A stretch of 64,000 nucleotides of DNA from the NCBI RefSeq assembly GCF_013002715.1, contig NZ_JABENB010000001.1, forward strand, positions 930,001 through 994,000. The letters run 5' to 3'. A program made the translations under genes and the position numbers. How positions within the stretch are numbered: the first letter of the stretch is position 1; every line of letters starts with the position of its first letter. Positions 1 to 8,068 of the stretch are shown here, in pieces. This DNA is from Flexivirga aerilata. Its GTDB lineage: Bacteria > Actinomycetota > Actinomycetes > Actinomycetales > Dermatophilaceae. Below the pieces are notes generated by a model, which worked only from the letters and a program-made list of their open reading frames with translations, did not search any database and was not told the origin of the DNA.

Positions 1-475
1 GGGCGGGAAGATCGAGCGAATGCACGAGCGCGGCGAGCTCGGCGGTCCTCGTCCGCCAGGAGCCGGGTTCGGTCGGGTTGAGCTCGACCTGCCCTGGAAG
101 CCGGGTCATCAGCAGCGACGGCGAACCGTCGGTCGAGTCACCGGCAGCATCTGCGGCCAGGACGCGCGGCACCGGCAGCCCACTTCCTGCGACCAGCTCA
201 AGATTGGCGATCTCGTTCGTGAGCGTCTCGTGCAAACCGAGGCCACCCGGATATTGACGGAGTATGACGAGAGTCCGCGCACCGCGCACGTCCACGGTGA
301 CCTCGTGCACCGCGGAGGAGACGCCTCCCGTCATACGGCGGCAATCGACGACCCGGGCGTCCGGTCCCATCGCCCTCGCGGCCCAAGCGAGCGAGGCCCG
401 GGTAAGCGGTCGCCGCCTGAACCCGCCCTCTCTCCAGTCACTCTCGGCCACGGATGCGACGCTATCCGCGTTCAC
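1..475 (-). CDS. Aminoglycoside/choline-kinase-like phosphotransferase (N-terminal part, runs off window)
   Basis: The minus strand is open from a GTG at 475 (another in-frame GTG at 493) to base 1, so the C-terminal part lies outside the window. The frame encodes about 158 residues with the layout of the APH/ChoK kinase N-lobe: a glycine-containing loop GGVSSAVHEV, a strand with LVILRQY, an ETLTNEIANLELV helix, VPRVLAAD, and SLLMTRLPGQVEL as the hinge. The catalytic HGD loop would lie beyond the edge. It is divergent from the M23 peptidase gene. There is no ATG start and no clear Shine-Dalgarno, so the exact start is uncertain. The substrate cannot be deduced; most genomic members are not resistance enzymes. 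Confidence 0.7.
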   Translation of the reverse strand, partial: MNADSVASVAESDWREGGFRRRPLTRASLAWAARAMGPDARVVDCRRMTGGVSSAVHEVTVDVRGARTLVILRQYPGGLGLHETLTNEIANLELVAGSGLPVPRVLAADAAGDSTDGSPSLLMTRLPGQVELNPTEPGSWRTRTAELAALVHSLDLPA

Positions 476-610
476 GTCACATAGGGCTGCCACACGCGCG
501 CGACACGACGGGCCTGACTTCGCAGCGGATTCGCAGTGGCGGTTGGAACGCTCGGTGCCGTGCCCGTCAGGCATGAAGTGACCAGACAAGCAGCAGTCGG
601 GAGAACTCTC

Positions 611-1132
611 ATGACAGACCGTCAGGAACCGTCCAACCTGCCCAGTCGACGGCTGATCCTCACCGGGGGCGCAGCGGTCGCCGGCCTCACCGTCGCGAGC
701 GTCGCGATCGCGCCGGAGGCGCAGGCTGCGTCATACGTGCGGCCGGTGAAGAATCCGACCGCGCACCCGATCACCGCCCAGTGGCGCCAGCCCGGCAACT
801 GGGCGGCCGGCTATCACACCGGTGTCGACATCGGCTGCCCGATCGGCACGCCGGTCTACGCGACCATCGGCGGCGACGTGCGCACCGGCCGGGCCAACTG
901 GGGCTCGGCATACGGCACGATGATCCTGATCAACGACAACGTCGACGGGTCCGACTGGGGTTATTGCCACCTGTCGCGCCGGGTCGTCAGCGACGGTCAG
1001 CGCGTCGCCACCAACCAGCTGATCGGCTACTCCGGCAACACCGGCAACACCACCGGCCCGCACCTGCACCTCGAGCGCCGTCCCCGCTACGGCGGCTACG
1101 GCACCGACAAGAACCCCAACCTCTGGCCCTGA
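611..1132 (+). CDS. Secreted M23-family metallopeptidase (peptidoglycan endopeptidase-like)
   Basis: A 173-residue protein. Residues 1-39 look like a Tat signal (S12-R13-R14-L15, hydrophobic stretch, AQA-A cleavage site). The rest is a single LytM/M23 domain with the zinc ligands His69 and Asp73 (HTGVD) and His151-x-His153 (PHLHLE), plus His120. Proteins of this family cut peptide crosslinks in peptidoglycan or serve as catalytically active wall-binding modules. ATG 611 is preferred over the longer frame from 536 because GGGAGAA lies just upstream and the signal peptide starts there. It is monocistronic, followed by a perfect hairpin terminator facing the convergent gene at 1220. Confidence 0.88.
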   Translation: MTDRQEPSNLPSRRLILTGGAAVAGLTVASVAIAPEAQAASYVRPVKNPTAHPITAQWRQPGNWAAGYHTGVDIGCPIGTPVYATIGGDVRTGRANWGSAYGTMILINDNVDGSDWGYCHLSRRVVSDGQRVATNQLIGYSGNTGNTTGPHLHLERRPRYGGYGTDKNPNLWP

Positions 1133-1142
1133 CCCACGCATA

Positions 1143-1194
1143 ACGACCTCCGGGCGGCGCGTATGACGTGAGTCGCGCGCCGCCCGGAGGTCGT
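1143..1194. terminator. Bidirectional hairpin terminator, 19-bp perfect stem
   Basis: Arms 1143-1161 and 1176-1194 are perfect reverse complements around a 14-nt loop. It lies between two convergent genes (stops at 1132 and 1220). There is no long T-tract, as is usual in high-GC actinobacteria. The loop contains GTATGAC. Confidence 0.8.
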
Positions 1195-1219
1195 GTGCTT
1201 GATGGGAGTCGCCCAGGTG

Positions 1220-1912
1220 TCAGCCGGACTGCTCCGCACCTGAGTCGACCGACCGCTCCGGCGAGCCGTCACCCGACTGCTTCGTCAGGTCCGCGCGGGG
1301 CGCGGGGGCGGGAGTGACCACGCCCGGGCCGCCGAGCGCGGACCGGCGGCCGCGGGTGCGACGCGGCTTGTCGAGCACGAGCCGCGTCTGCAGGCCGGTG
1401 CCGGGGAACGCGTCGGCGATCTGACCGGCGAGCCGCTCGTAGGAGGCCCGCACGGTGTCGCCGGTGGCGCGTTCGTCGAGCGGTGCGGTGACCAGCTCCA
1501 TCCGGCCGCGGCGGCTGTTGACGGTCTTGGCGTGGGCGCCGGTCACCGGGCCGTGGTCGGTCAGGTCCTGCGCGACCACGGACTCCAGCGGGCCGGCCTC
1601 GACGGTCAGCGTGCCGTTGCCCTGCCCGTCGCCGGTCGCCGGCACGGTGAAGGAACGCACCCGGGCCCGGCGCAGGTGCGCCAGCAGCCAGTAGAGACCG
1701 AGCAGCGCGAGCACGACGCCGGCCGCGGCGGTCGCCCACGGCCACCAGTCCGAGTGTGACCACTCGACGAGCCGGCCGAGCTGCAGCCGGCGCGGGTAGT
1801 CGCTGCGCACGATGTGCTGCTTCCAGTCGATCAGCAGCAGCCCGCCGGCGATCAGCACGAGACCCACGAGCGCCGTTGCGAACCGGTCGAATCGGTAGGG
1901 TGCCCGGCTCAT
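1220..1912 (-). CDS. Membrane protein of the Asp23/Gls24 cluster (AmaP-like)
   Basis: 230 residues with two predicted membrane helices (about 12-28 and 58-77), then a soluble domain and a polar Pro/Ser/Gly-rich tail. It is the last gene of a seven-gene minus-strand operon whose other members are Asp23/Gls24-type proteins. Its position and two-helix anchor plus cytosolic domain resemble AmaP, the membrane anchor of alkaline-shock protein Asp23 in Firmicutes, and the DUF6286-type proteins of actinobacteria. The start overlaps the upstream gene by 4 nt, indicating translational coupling. Function is inferred from context only. Confidence 0.7.
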   Translation of the reverse strand: MSRAPYRFDRFATALVGLVLIAGGLLLIDWKQHIVRSDYPRRLQLGRLVEWSHSDWWPWATAAAGVVLALLGLYWLLAHLRRARVRSFTVPATGDGQGNGTLTVEAGPLESVVAQDLTDHGPVTGAHAKTVNSRRGRMELVTAPLDERATGDTVRASYERLAGQIADAFPGTGLQTRLVLDKPRRTRGRRSALGGPGVVTPAPAPRADLTKQSGDGSPERSVDSGAEQSG

Positions 1913-2439
1913 CGCGTCACCTTCCGGCTGCGCACGGAAATCGGCATGTCACTCAGCCCTTCCTGTTGGCTCTCGACCTGTCGCTGCACCGCCTGGTCCA
2001 TGCCCTCCAGCTGGCGGTCGGCGTCCGCCTGCACCGACACCTGGATCTTGCGGCGGGTATGGCGCGCGTCGGCGCTCACCACGCCGGGCGTCCTGCGCGC
2101 GGCGACGGCCGCGATCGTGGCGAGCGCCGCCGGTGAGACCCAGGCGTCGTCGGTGCCCGGCACGCGGCGGTGCGTCGCCCGGCGCGGCTTCAGCGCCGCG
2201 AAGAGCAACAACAGACCGACGACGACGGCGGCGATGCCGGCGGGCAGCGCCCACGAGGCCGGCGTCGCGTGCTGGGCGTTGTCGATCAGCGTGCTGAGCC
2301 ACGGCTTGCCGCTCACCCAGTCCTGCCGGGTCAGCAACTCCTGCACCCCGACGACTCCGAGCCCGATCAGCCCGAGCGCCAGCAGGGCGGCGGTGTATGC
2401 CGCGGCCGGTCGCGCCTGGGGAGGTGGCAGCTTGCTCAT
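1909..2439 (-). CDS. DUF6286-like membrane protein of the Gls24 cluster
   Basis: 176 residues: one helix near 14-34, a second near 64-83, then a basic soluble domain (AALATIAAVAARRTPGVVSA and a strand-rich IQVSVQADA segment) that resembles an Asp23 fold. Such proteins occur with Asp23/Gls24 genes in actinobacteria and probably anchor the complex to the cytoplasmic membrane. It overlaps both neighbours by 4 nt. No catalytic motif is visible. The DUF assignment is from memory of the family layout. Confidence 0.65.
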   Translation of the reverse strand: MSKLPPPQARPAAAYTAALLALGLIGLGVVGVQELLTRQDWVSGKPWLSTLIDNAQHATPASWALPAGIAAVVVGLLLLFAALKPRRATHRRVPGTDDAWVSPAALATIAAVAARRTPGVVSADARHTRRKIQVSVQADADRQLEGMDQAVQRQVESQQEGLSDMPISVRSRKVTR

Positions 2440-2849
2440 ATGACCCTCCGTTCGTTGCCCTGGTCGGGGCTCACCAGGTGCATCACCACGTCCACCTCGG
2501 CGACCGTGGTGCCCGACAACTTGGTCGCCTCCTGCTGCACCCGGTCACGGGTCGTGGTCATGATCTGCTCGACCGCGCACGGCCAGACCGCGGCGACGTG
2601 CAGCGTCACCCAGCTCGTCGTTCCCTTGACGGTGATGTCGGCGTGCGGGTAGCCGCGGCCGCGCAGCCGGTCCAGGCCGGACCGCTCCCGCACCGTGCCG
2701 GGGACCGTCGTCGCGGCGTGCTCCACCAGGTGCTGGAGGGCGCCGGGACGCACCTCCAGCCGGCCGCGGGTGGCCGGGTCGCCCAGCTCGGCGGCGGTGC
2801 CGGTGTCCGTCGGTGCGGTCTGCGTGGGCGCGGCGTCCTGCTCAGCCAC
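2436..2849 (-). CDS. Asp23/Gls24-family envelope stress protein
   Basis: 137 residues, no signal peptide. After a Thr/Ala-rich N-terminus comes the Asp23 pattern: GRLEVRPGALQHLVEHAATT, a central strand ADITVKGTTSWVTLHVAAVW, and a final helix/strand with VQQEATKLSG and VAEVDVVMHLV. Asp23 proteins polymerise beneath the membrane in Staphylococcus and are induced by cell-wall stress. It overlaps the upstream small membrane-protein gene by 8 nt and the downstream gene by 4 nt. Confidence 0.75.
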   Translation of the reverse strand: MAEQDAAPTQTAPTDTGTAAELGDPATRGRLEVRPGALQHLVEHAATTVPGTVRERSGLDRLRGRGYPHADITVKGTTSWVTLHVAAVWPCAVEQIMTTTRDRVQQEATKLSGTTVAEVDVVMHLVSPDQGNERRVI

Positions 2850-3015
2850 GGCGGTTCCACAGGGCAGTCAGGTCGAGCTCACCGCCGACATGACCGCCGA
2901 CCAGGTAGCCGCCGCCGCCCAGCACGATCGCCAACAGCAGGCCGAGCCATCCGCCGGTCACGATGGCGATGGTGAGCAACAGTCCGGCGAACAGGCCGGT
3001 GGTAGAGGCAGTCAT
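2842..3015 (-). CDS. 57-residue membrane protein of the Gls24 cluster (DUF2273-like)
   Basis: A 57-residue, glycine- and leucine-rich protein that is almost entirely membrane-embedded (residues 6-43), ending ELDLTALWNRRG. ATG 3015 is preceded by a strong GGAG Shine-Dalgarno (AAGGAGATTTTTCG spacing). Small DUF2273-type membrane proteins are standard partners of Asp23/Gls24 genes. The published longer frame here is out of register with this start, so the short gene is the real one. Confidence 0.75.
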   Translation of the reverse strand: MTASTTGLFAGLLLTIAIVTGGWLGLLLAIVLGGGGYLVGGHVGGELDLTALWNRRG

Positions 3016-3062
3016 CGAAAAATCTCCTTCGTGCGAAACGGGCTCCCGAGTGGTGTGCCCGG

Positions 3063-3350
3063 TCAGAGCTGGCCGTAGCGGCGGGCGCCCGGCCAGCCGC
3101 GGGGGAGGTGCCGGCGTACGGCGGTGGTCACCGAGCGGGCGCGGCCGGTGACGGCCCGCACCGCGCGGCTGCCGGCGGTGGTGTGCACCACCGTCATACC
3201 CTCGGCGCCGTGCAGCACACCCATGGCGGCGGCGCGCCGCTGCTCGAGCGCCTGCATGGCGGCGATGTAGTCGTCCGGGTCGCCGCCCAGGTCCGGATGC
3301 AGCCGCCGCGCCACGCGGCGCCGCTCGGCAGACCAGACGTCTTCGGTCAT
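3063..3350 (-). CDS. Small basic protein with a J-domain-like HPD motif
   Basis: 95 residues. The N-terminal 40 residues read RRRVARRLHPDLGGDPDDY followed by a Met/Ala/Gln helix, matching the core helix II-HPD loop-helix III of a DnaJ J-domain but lacking the first helix and the usual length. The remainder is Arg/Val-rich, ending in RYGQL. It overlaps the upstream gene by 4 nt (ATGA). Within an envelope-stress operon it may recruit Hsp70, but this is inference from one short motif; it could also be a structural protein. Confidence 0.55.
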   Translation of the reverse strand: MTEDVWSAERRRVARRLHPDLGGDPDDYIAAMQALEQRRAAAMGVLHGAEGMTVVHTTAGSRAVRAVTGRARSVTTAVRRHLPRGWPGARRYGQL

Positions 3351-3658
3351 GCCGAGTCGGCGTGGTCGGCGATGTCCTCGACCGCGACGTCGACCGGGCC
3401 TTGCGCACCGGCCGCGCGCGCGGCATCCCGCACGGCGTCGGCGGTCGCCGCGATCGGCGCACCGGCCGCGAGCACCACGTGGATGTCCCACCCGTGCTCG
3501 CTGCGGCGTATGCCGGTGACGCGCCGCCCGGGCAGGTAGGTGCCCACCTGGCCGAACGCGCCACCGTGCAGGCCCTGGACGCCGCGCACGTCCTCGACGC
3601 GCGCGGCGATCAGCTCCGAGAGGTCACGCGTGGTGTCCGGTGAGGACTCATTCGACAC
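3347..3658 (-). CDS. Short Asp23/Gls24-like protein
   Basis: 103 residues with a reduced Asp23 pattern: LSELIAARVEDVRGVQGLHGG, a GIRRSEHGWDIHVVLAAG strand pair and a final VRDAARAAGA helix. It lacks the C-terminal extension of the paralogue upstream, whose 3' end it overlaps by 11 nt. It probably assembles with the other two Asp23-type proteins of the operon. Confidence 0.65.
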   Translation of the reverse strand: MSNESSPDTTRDLSELIAARVEDVRGVQGLHGGAFGQVGTYLPGRRVTGIRRSEHGWDIHVVLAAGAPIAATADAVRDAARAAGAQGPVDVAVEDIADHADSA

Positions 3659-4160
3659 GGGACTGCCCGTTGTCGCTGTCGTCGCCGTCGTCCAGGAACA
3701 CGTCGTGCACGGTGATGTTGACCTCGGTCACCTGCAGGCCGGTCATGCTCTCGACCGCGTCGATCACGTTGCGGCGCACACCGGCGGCCAGGTCGGCGAT
3801 GGCGACGCCGTAGTCGGCGACCAGGTCGATGTCGACGGCGGCCTGGCGCTCGCCGACCTCCACGCTGACGCCCTGGGAGTGGTTGGTGCGCGAGCCCGGG
3901 ATGCGCTCGCGGATCGCGCCGACCGCACGCGCGGCACCGCCGCCGAGCGAGTGCACACCGGAGACCTCACGGGTGGCGACGCCGGCGATCTTGGAGACCA
4001 CCGTGTCGGCGATCGAGGTGCGGCCCTTGGAGGTGACCAGCGGGCCGTCGGCGCGCTGCTCGACCTTGCCGTTGCCGTCCCGGTCGCGGCGCGTTGCGGT
4101 CGAGGAGCTGTCCTCGTCCTGCGCGCGGTGGGTACCGGTCGGGTTCGGGGTCTGAGTCAT
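3648..4160 (-). CDS. Asp23/Gls24-family protein, first gene of the envelope-stress operon
   Basis: 170 residues. Residues 1-45 are polar and probably disordered; then comes a canonical Gls24 domain: KGRTSIADTVVSKIAGVATR, EVSGVHSLGGG, VEVGERQAAVDIDLVADYG, VRRNVIDAVESMTGL, VTEVNITVHDVFL. ATG 4160 has AAAGGA upstream and is chosen over an in-frame ATG at 4217. The operon runs leftward from here to 1220 and is divergent from an ECF sigma factor gene, which may regulate it. Key features match alkaline-shock protein 23. Confidence 0.85.
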   Translation of the reverse strand: MTQTPNPTGTHRAQDEDSSSTATRRDRDGNGKVEQRADGPLVTSKGRTSIADTVVSKIAGVATREVSGVHSLGGGAARAVGAIRERIPGSRTNHSQGVSVEVGERQAAVDIDLVADYGVAIADLAAGVRRNVIDAVESMTGLQVTEVNITVHDVFLDDGDDSDNGQSRVE

Positions 4161-4266
4161 GGGCAGTCCTTTCATCGGCGCTGAATCGGATAGTGGTTGG
4201 TCGTTGCGGGTCGGCAAATCCTCACGGTGATCTACGTCATATTTCAGGATCGGTCAGGATGGCACC

Positions 4267-4842
4267 GTGCCACACGACACCAGCGCGCCCGAGCGACCGG
4301 ATGCCATGCCGGATGTCGAGCTGGCCCGCGCGGCCCGGCTCGGCGACGAGGTCGCGTTCGAGCAGATCGTGGACCGGCACGGGCCGGCCATGTATCGCTT
4401 CGCGCGCCGGTTGCTGTTGCACGACGCCAACGCGCAGGACGTGGTGCAGGACGCGTTCGTGTCGGCCTGGAAGGACCTGCCGTCATACGCCGGGAGGTCG
4501 AGCCTGCGCACCTGGCTGTTCAGTCTCACCGCCCGCCGGGCCGCCGACCTGCAGCGGCGGCGCACGCCGGTGCCGGTCGACGACGAGGTGCTCACGACCC
4601 TGCTGCCCGCGACCACCCGCAGCCCGCAGCAGGACGCGCTGGACCGCGAGCTCGTGACCGCGCTGCGGCAGGCGCTCGCCGAGCTGCCGTGGCGACAGCG
4701 CGCGATCTGGCTGCTGCGGGAGATCGACGGGCTGAGCTACCGGGAGATCGCCGACGCGCTCGCGATCCCCGAGGACAGTGTCCGCGGGCAGCTCTACCGG
4801 GGCCGCCGGGCCCTCGCCGAAAGGATGAATTCGTGGCGATGA
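4267..4842 (+). CDS. ECF-type RNA polymerase sigma factor
   Basis: 191 residues (GTG start) with sigma region 2 (FEQIVDRHGPAMYRFARRLL, then DVVQDAFVSAWKDL) and region 4 helix-turn-helix (WLLREIDGLSYREIADALAI, then SVRGQLYRGRRAL). The short linker and lack of region 3 place it in the extracytoplasmic-function group. It is divergent from the Asp23/Gls24 operon, a likely target. A downstream gene overlaps its last codons and may encode its partner or regulator. Confidence 0.9.
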   Translation: MPHDTSAPERPDAMPDVELARAARLGDEVAFEQIVDRHGPAMYRFARRLLLHDANAQDVVQDAFVSAWKDLPSYAGRSSLRTWLFSLTARRAADLQRRRTPVPVDDEVLTTLLPATTRSPQQDALDRELVTALRQALAELPWRQRAIWLLREIDGLSYREIADALAIPEDSVRGQLYRGRRALAERMNSWR

Positions 4843-5282
4843 ACGATGCCGACGATCCGCTGGCCCGGGCCACCGCGGCGATGAAGCGGAGCGAGGAGCC
4901 GGTGTGGGCCGGTGACCAGCGGGCGCACGTGCTGCGCAGGGTGCGGTCGGCGGTGACGCCCGCCGAGTTGGTCACCACCGACGGCGCCGGCGACCACGAC
5001 GCCGACGGCTCGACCACGTCCGTGTCGACGCGCGTGCTGCGCCGTCTGCTGCGTGAGGGGCTGCCCGCCGACGACAGCTCGGCGCTGGACCGCCTGACCT
5101 TCACCGTCGACGGTGGCCGGCTGACCGCACTCGGTCTGCGGCTCGTCGGCGTTTACGGGCACGACCTGCGGCGGGCGGCGGAGACGCGTCGCGAGCGGGC
5201 GCGGGCGATCCTCGCCGACCTGCTCGGCTACGACGACTTCCCGATCGACGTGTCGGTCGCCGACGTGCTCGGGGAGAGCTGA
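4833..5282 (+). CDS. Uncharacterised protein coupled to the ECF sigma factor (possible anti-sigma or Asp23-like)
   Basis: About 149 residues from GTG 4833 (AAGGA 7 nt upstream); an ATG at 4839 also overlaps the sigma stop codon as ATGA. No membrane segment, and no HxxxCxxC zinc anti-sigma motif. The C-terminal half (LDRLTFTVDGGRLTALGLRL, then RRAAETRRERARAILADLLG) resembles the small soluble proteins that accompany Asp23-cluster sigma factors. Coupled translation suggests it acts with the sigma factor. Its last 55 bp overlap the convergent kinase gene at 5228. Function unknown. Confidence 0.6.
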   Translation: MAMNDADDPLARATAAMKRSEEPVWAGDQRAHVLRRVRSAVTPAELVTTDGAGDHDADGSTTSVSTRVLRRLLREGLPADDSSALDRLTFTVDGGRLTALGLRLVGVYGHDLRRAAETRRERARAILADLLGYDDFPIDVSVADVLGES

Positions 5283-6226
5283 CGCAGCGCCGCGTCGCCC
5301 CAGCCGGTCGGGTCGTCGCCGTCCGGCACGAAGAGCAATGCATGCCACAGCACGAGCGGCTCCCACCAGCTCGCCTCGGCCGTGGTCAGCCGGCGGTGCG
5401 ACTCATAACCGTCACGCAGGGCCTGCCGGACGGCCGGGGAGACCGGGCCCCAGTCATGGAAGCGGGTGCCGAGAAGCACTGCGGATCGTGCGAGTTCGCC
5501 GATGCAGTGGTCGAGGCGGGCCTCCTCGAAATCGAGGACCGCGGTGACGCGGCCTGCGGCATACAGGATGTTGGCGGAGCGGTAGTCGCCGTGCACGAGC
5601 TGCTTCGGCGGCAGGTCGGGGCGTGCGGCGGCGACGAGTGACCGGAGTCGGTCGAGGGCCCCGGCGGGCAGGTGGCGCGGTGCGACCTCGAGCCAGCCGG
5701 TGACCTGCTCGCGCAGGCTCTGGCGCGGCGCCACGACCCCCGCCATCGGCCCGTATGACGAGAGCTCCTCATGCAGCAGCGCCAGCGTCACCCCGGCCGC
5801 GCGCACCTGGGCCGCGTCCTCAATGTCCAATAGCTCGCCGGTGACCTTGCGCTGCAATCCCATTGAGGCACCGTCGATTTCGACCTGCAGCCGGCCGTCG
5901 CGCGCCGGCACCGGCATCGAGACCGGCAGGCCGCCTGCGCCGAGCCGGGCCGTCAGGGCGGCCAGCGCGGCGAGCCGTGGGAAGGTGCCGGCCGCGACCG
6001 ACCACCTCGCGAGCATCGGGCCGTCCGGCGTCGTCAGCCAGGCGAGTGCGTTGTGGCTGCTCAGCACGATGCGTTCGCAGCGGTCGACGACGACGCCGTA
6101 ATCGTCGGCCAGGGTCGCGCTGACCCACCGGGCGGCGGAGCCGGCGTCGTCGAAGCCGAACCTCGTCCGGAGGACGACGTCCGGGTCACCCGACTCCCAC
6201 AGCAGCTGGACCGGCGGCGCACTCAC
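5228..6226 (-). CDS. Aminoglycoside phosphotransferase-family kinase
   Basis: 332 residues, GTG start. The APH/ChoK catalytic loop is intact: LVHGDYRSANILY (Brenner motif with catalytic Asp and Asn), followed by VLDFEEARLDHCIGELARS in the metal-binding position (DFE instead of DFD). The N-lobe has MLARWSVAAG and a helix. Members phosphorylate diverse small molecules (choline, homoserine, sugars, drugs), so the substrate is not predictable. It ends inside the convergent gene at 5282 (55-bp antiparallel overlap) and lies 12 bp downstream of the next minus-strand gene. Confidence 0.85.
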   Translation of the reverse strand: MSAPPVQLLWESGDPDVVLRTRFGFDDAGSAARWVSATLADDYGVVVDRCERIVLSSHNALAWLTTPDGPMLARWSVAAGTFPRLAALAALTARLGAGGLPVSMPVPARDGRLQVEIDGASMGLQRKVTGELLDIEDAAQVRAAGVTLALLHEELSSYGPMAGVVAPRQSLREQVTGWLEVAPRHLPAGALDRLRSLVAAARPDLPPKQLVHGDYRSANILYAAGRVTAVLDFEEARLDHCIGELARSAVLLGTRFHDWGPVSPAVRQALRDGYESHRRLTTAEASWWEPLVLWHALLFVPDGDDPTGWGDAALRQLSPSTSATDTSIGKSS

Positions 6227-6238
6227 CAGGCCAATCCA

Positions 6239-7060
6239 TCACGACTCCAGCGGATTTCCGTGGAGGAGGAGGTCGAGTCCGGCGATCAGTTCGTCGATCT
6301 CGCCCGCGCTCAACACCGCGTATGCCGGGCCGGCAAGCTCGTCGGTGAGCTGCTCGATGCGGTCCTTGAGGTCGCGCCCCTGCGGGGTGAATCCGCCTGC
6401 GGCGTCGACGATTCCACGCTCTTGGAGGCCGGCGACGAGTGCCGAGACGTGGGCGCGCGGCAGGTGGTGCAGTCGTCCGAACTCGTGCGCCTGCATCCCG
6501 AGATCGATCGCGAGCAGCACGTGCGCCTCGCCGCCGGAGATGCCGTGCGTGACCAGTGTGGCGTTATGGCCGTCGCCGCGGTGCTCGCGCAGCAGCGTCG
6601 CCGCGTGCCAGAGCCGGGCCACCGGGTCCTGCGGCAACGGGAGTGCGCGGAGCGCGGCATACAGCAGCCGCCCCTCGGTCGGCGCACTCGTCGCCGCCTT
6701 GGTGGCGAGCTCGGCCACCCGCGGCAGCGCGGGAGAGTCCACCCGCGAGCCGAGTCGCCGCCGCAGCGCGTCGGCGCTGCCACGCTCGCGGATCGCGAGT
6801 GCCTCGTCGGGTGTGACCTTGCTCCACACCCACGGGATGTGCCGCGCCACCTCGCCGTCGGCGAAGTTGTAGAACACCGCGTGCACCACCTCGGCCGGCA
6901 CGAGGCCGAGCGGCGCCGCGCGGCCGGCGAAGTAACCGTCCCAGTAGTTGCGCATGCCGGCCGCGAGGAACGCCTCGTTCGGCACGTCGGAGAAGGTGAT
7001 GGTGCCGATCGGCTCGACGAGTTCGAAGAGGCGGTGGATCGTGGCTGGTGAGTGCTGCAT
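6239..7060 (-). CDS. SCO6745-family protein
   Basis: 273 residues, soluble. It has the hallmark stretches of the actinobacterial SCO6745 family: MRNYWDGYFAGRAAPLG near residue 35, AVFYNFADGEVARHIP, and RLWHAATLLREHRGDGHNA. The C-terminal third resembles a winged helix (HHLPRAHVSALVAGLQERGI and VDAAGGFTPQGRDL), as in MarR-like readouts. The biochemical role is not established. It is probably cotranscribed with the downstream kinase. Confidence 0.75.
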   Translation of the reverse strand: MQHSPATIHRLFELVEPIGTITFSDVPNEAFLAAGMRNYWDGYFAGRAAPLGLVPAEVVHAVFYNFADGEVARHIPWVWSKVTPDEALAIRERGSADALRRRLGSRVDSPALPRVAELATKAATSAPTEGRLLYAALRALPLPQDPVARLWHAATLLREHRGDGHNATLVTHGISGGEAHVLLAIDLGMQAHEFGRLHHLPRAHVSALVAGLQERGIVDAAGGFTPQGRDLKDRIEQLTDELAGPAYAVLSAGEIDELIAGLDLLLHGNPLES

Positions 7061-7239
7061 CGGTGTCAGCTCCTGAAGGCTCGGCCGGCGCCCCGGTGGC
7101 GACGTCTCATTGTTGCTACGAACGGCTCGCGCCGAAATCGACAGCGGCGGCCCGGCTTCCGCTGCGCGTCCCCGCGTAGTCTCGGCGGGTCGATGCGGGT
7201 GAGGTGGGCGATGAAGCGGTGACGGAGAGGTCTGACGCG

Positions 7240-8061
7240 ATGACGAACGAGGCTGCCGACGGTCGGGTGGAGACGGCCGTGCAGGGATCGGTGGCGACGA
7301 TCACGCTGCACAATCCCGCGAAGCGCAACGCGATGACCACTCGCATGTGGGACTCGCTGCCGCCGCTGCTCGCCGAGCTCGAGCAGGACGCGTCCGTGCT
7401 CGCTGTGGTGCTGACCGGCGCCGGGGAGCACTTCTGCGCCGGCGCCGACATCACGTCGCTCGTCGGCACCCTCGGCATCGAATCTCCTGTGACCCCAGAC
7501 GATTCCGGTATGGCGTTGTCCCCGCCCGAGCGCGCCGAGGAAGCGCTGGCCGCCTTCGCCAAGCCGACGGTGGCCGCAATCCGCGGCGCGTGCGTCGGCG
7601 GCGGCGTCGAGCTGGCATTGGCGTGCGATCTGCGAATCGCGAGCAATACCGCCAGATTCGGCGTCACCCCGGCCAAGATCGGGGTCTTCTACCCGCCACG
7701 CACGACGGCGCGTCTCGTGGCGGCGGTCGGCCCGGCATACGCCAAGCAGCTGCTGTTCACCGGCGACCTGATGCTCGCCGACGAGGCGCGGCGCATCGGG
7801 CTGGTCAACGAACTCGCCGAGTCGGACGCGCTCGACAACGTCGTCGCGTCGCTGCTCGAGACTATCACGGCACGCTCGCAGCTGAGCATTCGTGCAGCGA
7901 AGGCGATCGTCGACGCGGCGACGGCGTATGGCGTCGACGGGCCGCTCGGCGCGGTCGCCACTGCGACGCACTGGCAGGACGTGATGGTGCGGTCTGGTGA
8001 CCCGCAGGAGGGCATCGCCGCCTTCGCCGAGCGGCGGGCGCCGGAGTTTCGGTGGCGGTGA
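7240..8061 (+). CDS. Enoyl-CoA hydratase/isomerase family protein
   Basis: 273 residues of crotonase fold. Visible are HNPAKRNAMTTRMWDSL, the CoA-binding/oxyanion segment GEHFCAGADITSL, and the second oxyanion region GACVGGGVELALACDLRIAS, with Glu in the catalytic position of the GGGVELAL helix. ATG 7240 is chosen because GGAGAGG lies about 10 nt upstream; GTG 7204 is also in frame. Likely acts in fatty-acid or amino-acid degradation; the exact substrate is unknown. It is followed at 8 nt by an Imm5-like gene. Confidence 0.88.
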   Translation: MTNEAADGRVETAVQGSVATITLHNPAKRNAMTTRMWDSLPPLLAELEQDASVLAVVLTGAGEHFCAGADITSLVGTLGIESPVTPDDSGMALSPPERAEEALAAFAKPTVAAIRGACVGGGVELALACDLRIASNTARFGVTPAKIGVFYPPRTTARLVAAVGPAYAKQLLFTGDLMLADEARRIGLVNELAESDALDNVVASLLETITARSQLSIRAAKAIVDAATAYGVDGPLGAVATATHWQDVMVRSGDPQEGIAAFAERRAPEFRWR

Positions 8062-8068
8062 GCGACCG

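Noticed and set aside
2842..3564. Long minus-strand frame of 240 residues
   Set aside because: It is an Arg/Pro-rich read-through of the 57-residue gene into antisense of the neighbouring genes; the Shine-Dalgarno and membrane protein start at 3015.
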